A DNA stretch of 64,000 nucleotides from Antedon mediterranea. Taxonomy: Eukaryota; Echinodermata; Crinoidea; Comatulida; Antedonidae. Made by a program: the position numbers and the translations under genes. The stretch lies in NCBI RefSeq assembly GCF_964355755.1, contig NC_092676.1:21496288-21560287 (forward strand), given 5' to 3'. This document shows positions 58,871-64,000 of this stretch, in pieces (position 1 is the first letter of the stretch; the number at the start of each line of letters is the position of its first letter). The notes under the pieces were generated by a model that had not been told where the DNA came from, ran no database searches, and was given only the letters and a program-made list of their open reading frames with translations.

Positions 58871-61800
58871 GAGCAACCTATAGTGAACATTTATACCAAG
58901 TATCAAATGTTTTTGAATACGAAAAGTATTTTTTATCGATGGTTTTTGTATATGTTTTTAAGCCAAAGTCTATCCAAAACCCGAATTTTTATGTTAAATG
59001 TGATATTTAATATTGAAGTGCTTTGAATACGTTAATGAAATTTAGAGATATGAAACTTTGTTAGGAGTAGAACCAGCTTCCAGCATTGAATGTTAAAAAT
59101 ATGTTCATATTACTCATTAATTAATAATAATAATAATATTAATAATAATAAATTAATAGAAAACTAGAGAGGGCACTTTTCGAAAAGAAAATGAATGTTT
59201 TTTTATGTGCGTTATTATTCCGCTCGAGTTTATTCAATGTACTGTAATATACACTGTTATACTACTTTATTGGAAAGTAATTATTTTTGTGTGAATCTTC
59301 TTGGAGTTGTTTGAAAGCGTATGCGCTTACTTCTTTTCTTCAGAAAACATCTAATTTAGGTCTTAAAGTGACTACTATACACCTCACACAACCAACCTCC
59401 AACACACTAGTTTCTGCCCACACACACTTCATCTCCTGAACTAACATAGTACAGTATAAGTCAAATTAATTGTTCTAATTTTTTTTTTTATTGCTGCCTC
59501 AAAGAATATTATATAATAGTAACAATATCAGAAAGGTAGATAGGTATTGTAATAATTTTTAAATTTAAAAATGTTAAATAAAAATATGAATATATGTTTA
59601 TACATACATTATAAATGAAATATATTAACTACTATTTTAGTAATGCATACACACAAGTACAGAATATCAGAAATCAATGAATCATGTGTCTAAATGTGGC
59701 ATTATTAGGCTAATTTGCTTTGAGAAAAACATTGATGCCATTGGCCTATACAAAAATCAAGGCAATTAGACAAAATATTTACATAAACAATTAATACTAA
59801 TATTGGTAGGCATAAAATAATAGTGTATATAAACTTTCCTTAAATAATAACAGTATAGGGCCTTACCAATTTATTTAATACATAATATATGAACTATATT
59901 ACACATAAAAAGTATAAATGAATTTATAAGGACATGATGATTATCAAAAATAGTCAATATCATTAAATTTTAAACTCATTACCGGCATTATAAATAATAT
60001 TTTAAAAAGATAAGAATGCAAGTAAATATCAGATTCATAGTCCTCATTATACACAATGATTTCCTACTATCACATATTAAAATATAAAACAATCATGTAG
60101 CCTTTAATGACTTTACATGGAGGTCTATTCAAATAAATTTAAATAAAAGGGTCATAATATGTCTTTGTCTCCAGTTCGTGGAAATTGAAGTTAGGATTCT
60201 GGACATCATTTCAACAACAAAAAATATTCAAAATATCCTGCCAGTTCGCATTCAAGACCTGCAACCTGCTTAGTTTTTAATACGAGTACTGCTTTCTATA
60301 CACATAACTTTGATTTCTGCAAAAAAAACAAAACTCTGTAATAATGTACTTTAATTACTGTAATAATCTAGGTATAGATTATGTTGACCGGGCCAGTGAG
60401 AGTGCGATCGACTGTACTACCATAAGTCCTGTAGGTGTATACAACTTATTTCTTGTCTACAAAGTGTATAGTAGTATGCTAATAGTACTATTATTAGATT
60501 AGGTAGTTGGGAGTAGTTTGGAGAGATACATCTATCTATAAAAGAGTACTGTATATATGGAACTATCTGTGTTAGCCGCCTTTGTATTTTTAGATATAAT
60601 ACCAATAGGTACTATGTATTGGGAAACAATTCAACAGTTATGAATAAAAAAAGTCCTATGTACTCTGTATGTTGGAGGAAATAAGCATAAGAGCAAATAA
60701 AGCCTTGACCACAGGGTGTAAGTCACTATTTTGAATCAGTAGTATGACTTCTTAAGAAGTAATTTAAAAATTATCATTGTATGATCAAAAAGAAATATTA
60801 TAATATCTAACTTTCTCCTTTATATAAATATATTATTTTATCCAAGGGGTTGTAAACACAAGTGTTCACATGTCTTGTTAAGTATTGCACCTTTGTCCTG
60901 TCTTTATGTTTTCTGTAATGTCACTGCACTAACGGGTGACCGGTAAACGAGCTTCGCTCTTACGGTTATCCATCCATAAGTTGTTCATCTCTTATGTTCA
61001 GAAATTGAAATGGTAAATAAACTGAAACTGAAACTGTGCTTATGTGGTACAAGTTGACGAGCCAGGAATGATGGTAGTGCCAGTATACCGTGTAGTTTAG
61101 CCTCAAGGCAATACCATGTACCGTAGCTGGAGTAGCTTGGACAAATACAGTAGAGATTTATGAGACTTGGTGTGTGATGATTCAGTATGATAAATTTGTG
61201 CTGTGAAAGACAAAATTGTAGAATTAGGAAGAAAATATTGTAAAATATAACAAGGAAATTATACTATAGTATAATTAAGGGGTAACCGTATAATACATAA
61301 TTAATAGTAATAATGGCAATTACTTATATTATGTATAAATTACAATATTACAAATAAATTCATATATTATTTTATTATAAGGAAATCTGTTTTAGAATGA
61401 GAAAAAGCCGTCCCAACACAGATTTGAACCCAGCTATCAATAAAGCTATAAAACAAAATAGACCATATTGTAGCCGGACTGGGTAGCGTAGACTTACTTG
61501 AGGCCTAGGCATAGTACGATTAGCTAGAAGGATACAGGTCAACCCGTAGTCCGTACCCATGCCATGCCAACACGCTCGTACCCAAATTTTGGTTTACATA
61601 TATCCAAAATGTTGGCTTACTCCTACCCATCATGGGCTGCCTAGTAGTAGTAGTAGTAGTAGTAGTAGTAGCCTAGCCTAAGGCAGCAGGCCCGGCCCTA
61701 GCCTACTACAACTTAAGTCTAGGCCTAGCCTAGTAGGCCTCTAGGCCTAGCCTAGGCCCTAGTAGTTAACATCATACATACGCCCTAGAGCCTAGTAGTA

Positions 61801-62425
61801 GCTACCTACTACTCACTAGCTAGGCCTAGGTAGTAGCAGTAGTAGTTATTGTAGTAGTATTATTGTACTGTAGTATTAGTTGTAGCTGTCCGGTGATCCT
61901 TGGTCACTTGTCTAGATCCCCTAGTAGGCCTAGGCTAGGCCTAGTACGTAGTTATTCTTCAACAGTCACACAATTCAGATTCTGCCGGCCGCTGATTGCT
62001 AGTGAACAGGGGGAGGGAGAGAAAGAGTTAGAAGAACTGAAATAAGCCGTGACGTATAATAAACATCATACAAAATAATAATATAACTAACGAATCCGTA
62101 TAATATAATAATGTTGTATGTTATAAAGTAAAGTAAATGCGTTTAATATAATACAATTATATTATAATATAATGTATTTTATTAATAATATAATACTAAA
62201 TGTTCATAATATAATGCTAAAACCAAATAATATAATACAAAAAGTCAATAATTTGTTACATTTTTCACATAATATATTAGAAATAGATATAATATAATGC
62301 TAAAACCAAGTAATATAATGCAAAACGTATAATTCATTACAATACAATATATAATATAATAAAAAATTGATATAATAATATAATATTTTGAATACTTCAG
62401 ACAGCTGAGGCTTGCCATAATTCAT

Positions 62426-63608
62426 GGTATCTCATTTACATATTTTCTTCCTTAATCTGGTTGAGCATATACAGTATACCTGCAGATTTACATATTTCTT
62501 ATCTTTTTTTCAGATTTAAACATTTGTAGGAGATTGATTTTTTTTTCTTTTTCCAATAAACTTAATATCTTTACTTTATAAATACAAAATGCTCCTAAAG
62601 TGTATAATTTATTTACGTAATTATTGTCAGTTTCAAATAAAAGTCTTTTGAAAGAAAAAACAGGAATATGTATGCTTACTGCTCTAATTATTTCGTTTAT
62701 CTCTCTCCATAAACATTTTACTGTTATTCACTCTACTAACATATGTTTATCATTCTCAATAACATTGCATGTGTCACAACATGGGGAATTTACAAGTCTC
62801 CACCTATGTAATCTTTCATTTGTTGGCAATATTCTGTGCAACAATTTAAAATTAAAATGTGCCAGTTTTTTTTCTTTAAGACCAGAAACTTTCTTAACCC
62901 ATATTTTTGTCCATGGCATGATGAGCCCACTGTTAATACAGCTGCTACGTGTGTGTATTTCTATTCTACATGTTTGCCATTAATTGTTAGGAAAAGATAT
63001 TATAAACCTTTTTTAATTAGCAAGACACACTGCGTTAATGCCATTAAGCCTATTACTAAAACATACGATTATACCATAATAAGAATAATCAGACCATTAT
63101 ATCATGCTCGATTCATTATCTTTTAAACAGTATATGAATCGGTATCTTACATCAAAATAATAATAACCATAAATTTCTCAAATCTTATCTAAATGAGATT
63201 TTCCCCTTATTCAAATCAAGTTTGCTTCTAGCGATGATGCATTATTAACCATACAGTTTATGTGATACAAATTATTATATTTTTTGAGCGTCTTAATATC
63301 GTCAGTCTCGTCTCTATGGACGTCACCATGGAGGTCACCTTTTTAATTATCATTAGAATACTGACGAGTTTAATTTATGTTTTTAAAACAAATCTGCAAA
63401 AGATGACGTAGTAACCAAGCTACCAAACATAGCATATGCACAAGTTCCACATAGCAACAATGGCAAGCTAACATAAGGTGACAGTGATTTAACCAGCAAA
63501 GACCTTACCCAAGAAAAGGGCATATTCTCTAGTAGTAAGCCCCTTTAGTGATTGAGATTGTATCATATTGTATATGTTTAAAAAATAATTAATCAAAATA
63601 TTATAAAC
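62426..63608. other. spacer between foldback element and third arm copy
   Basis: AT-rich; contains a decayed LINE fragment at 62640-62990 and otherwise nothing recognised. Confidence 0.6.
62640..62990 (-). pseudogene. decayed LINE fragment (post-RT region)
   Basis: The minus strand encodes KLAHFNFKLLHRILPTNERL, HRWRLVNSPCCDTC and NDKHMLVE, the post-RT segment with a zinc-binding-like Cys/His pattern seen in many LINE ORF2 proteins. The frame stops where the final Cys of the pattern would be expected. It differs in sequence from the LINE at 39267. Confidence 0.75.
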
Positions 63609-64000
63609 TATGGCAAGCCTCAGCTGTCTGAAGTATTCAAAATATTATATTATTATATCATTTTTTTATTATATTATATATTGTATTGTAATGAATTATA
63701 CGTTTTGCATTATATTACTTGGTTTTAGCATTATATTATATCTATTTCTAATATATTATGTGAAAAATGTAACAAATTATTGACTTTTTGTATTATATTA
63801 TTTGGTTTTAGCATTATATTATGAACATTTAATATTATATTATTAATAAAATACATTATATTATAATATAATTGTATTATATTAAACGCATTTACTTTAC
63901 TTTATAACATACAACATTATTATATTATACGGATTCGTTAGTTATATTATTATTTTGTATGATTTTTATTATACGTCACGGCTTATTTCAGTTCTTCTAA
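63609..64000 (+). mobile_element. third copy of the foldback arm, cut by window end
   Basis: Starts TATGGCAAGCCTCAGCTGTC and follows the left arm (same orientation) for 392 bp to the window edge with few differences. Preceded by AAAC, not ATTCAT, so it is a separate insertion. Confidence 0.92.

Larger units (their letters stand above)
55131..62419. mobile_element. 7.3-kb foldback transposon with 3.55-kb inverted arms
   Basis: The left arm 55131-58687 is repeated in reverse complement at 58871-62419, with a 183-bp unpaired centre. The outer end is TATGGCAAGCCTCAGCTGTC in both. The flanks carry a perfect 6-bp direct repeat ATTCAT (55125-55130 and 62420-62425), a target-site duplication. From the tip inward each arm has a TATTATATTA-rich block (about 55160-55490), an AGGCCTAG-rich block (about 55600-55880), noncoding AT-rich DNA with a CAGTTTCAGTTTCAGTTTAT tract, and an innermost segment. 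No transposase was found; the identical 62-residue ORFs (56939-57127, 60417-60605) are only mirror images. A 6-bp duplication is known for Polinton, IS3EU and Dada types, but class is not assigned. Confidence 0.92.

Noticed and set aside
56939-60605. Identical 62-residue ORFs at 56939-57127 and 60417-60605
   Set aside because: Mirror copies within the foldback arms, low complexity, no domain; identity reflects the inverted repeat.
62624-62983. 119-residue plus-strand ORF
   Set aside because: Antisense shadow of the decayed LINE fragment.

Overview
This is an intron-rich, AT-rich animal nuclear genome window. The gene set (a DCAF9/WDTC1 orthologue, a secreted protein with an IGF-binding-protein-type domain, two peptide-type rhodopsin-family receptors) and the many short non-autonomous transposons and TAGGCCTA palindromes suggest a marine invertebrate deuterostome, most likely an echinoderm. 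That placement is inference from general impression; no species marker was recognised.

Layout. 1-10.4 kb: no recognisable gene; a ~1.1 kb foldback element (2843-3924) and a CGAC-rich tandem repeat (6816-7356). 10.45-17.35 kb, minus strand: a four-exon gene whose splice phases all agree, encoding a 269-residue secreted protein with a 12-cysteine IGFBP N-terminal-type domain and a long acidic Ser/Asp-rich tail. 20.64-30.04 kb, plus strand: a complete 14-exon WDTC1 (701 residues; WD repeats, TPR, WD repeats), with introns carrying SINEs and MITEs. 31.0-31.65 kb: a 25-bp satellite. 35.6-41.1 kb: a tandem array of tRNA-Lys(CTT) genes, all minus strand, on a ~145-bp unit, interrupted once by a 5'-truncated LINE; four outlying, mostly decayed copies lie at 44.6-45.2 kb (34 copies or remnants in all). 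45.4-46.4 and 51.6-52.7 kb, plus strand: two single-exon class A GPCR genes of the bombesin/endothelin-like peptide receptor type, probably diverged tandem paralogues. 53.7-55.0 kb: AT-rich degenerate tandem blocks. 55.13-62.42 kb: a very large foldback element with ~3.55-kb inverted arms, a 183-bp centre and a perfect 6-bp target-site duplication (ATTCAT); a third copy of its arm starts at 63609 and runs off the window.

The genes are not an operon-like set. WDTC1 is a predicted substrate receptor of CUL4-DDB1 ubiquitin ligase, the IGFBP-type protein is extracellular, and the GPCRs sit in the plasma membrane. What links the window is transposon activity: at least five MITE groups with TTAA-like ends, three tRNA-derived SINEs, a hAT-type MITE with its target duplication, and a SINE whose target-site duplication copied a WDTC1 splice donor.
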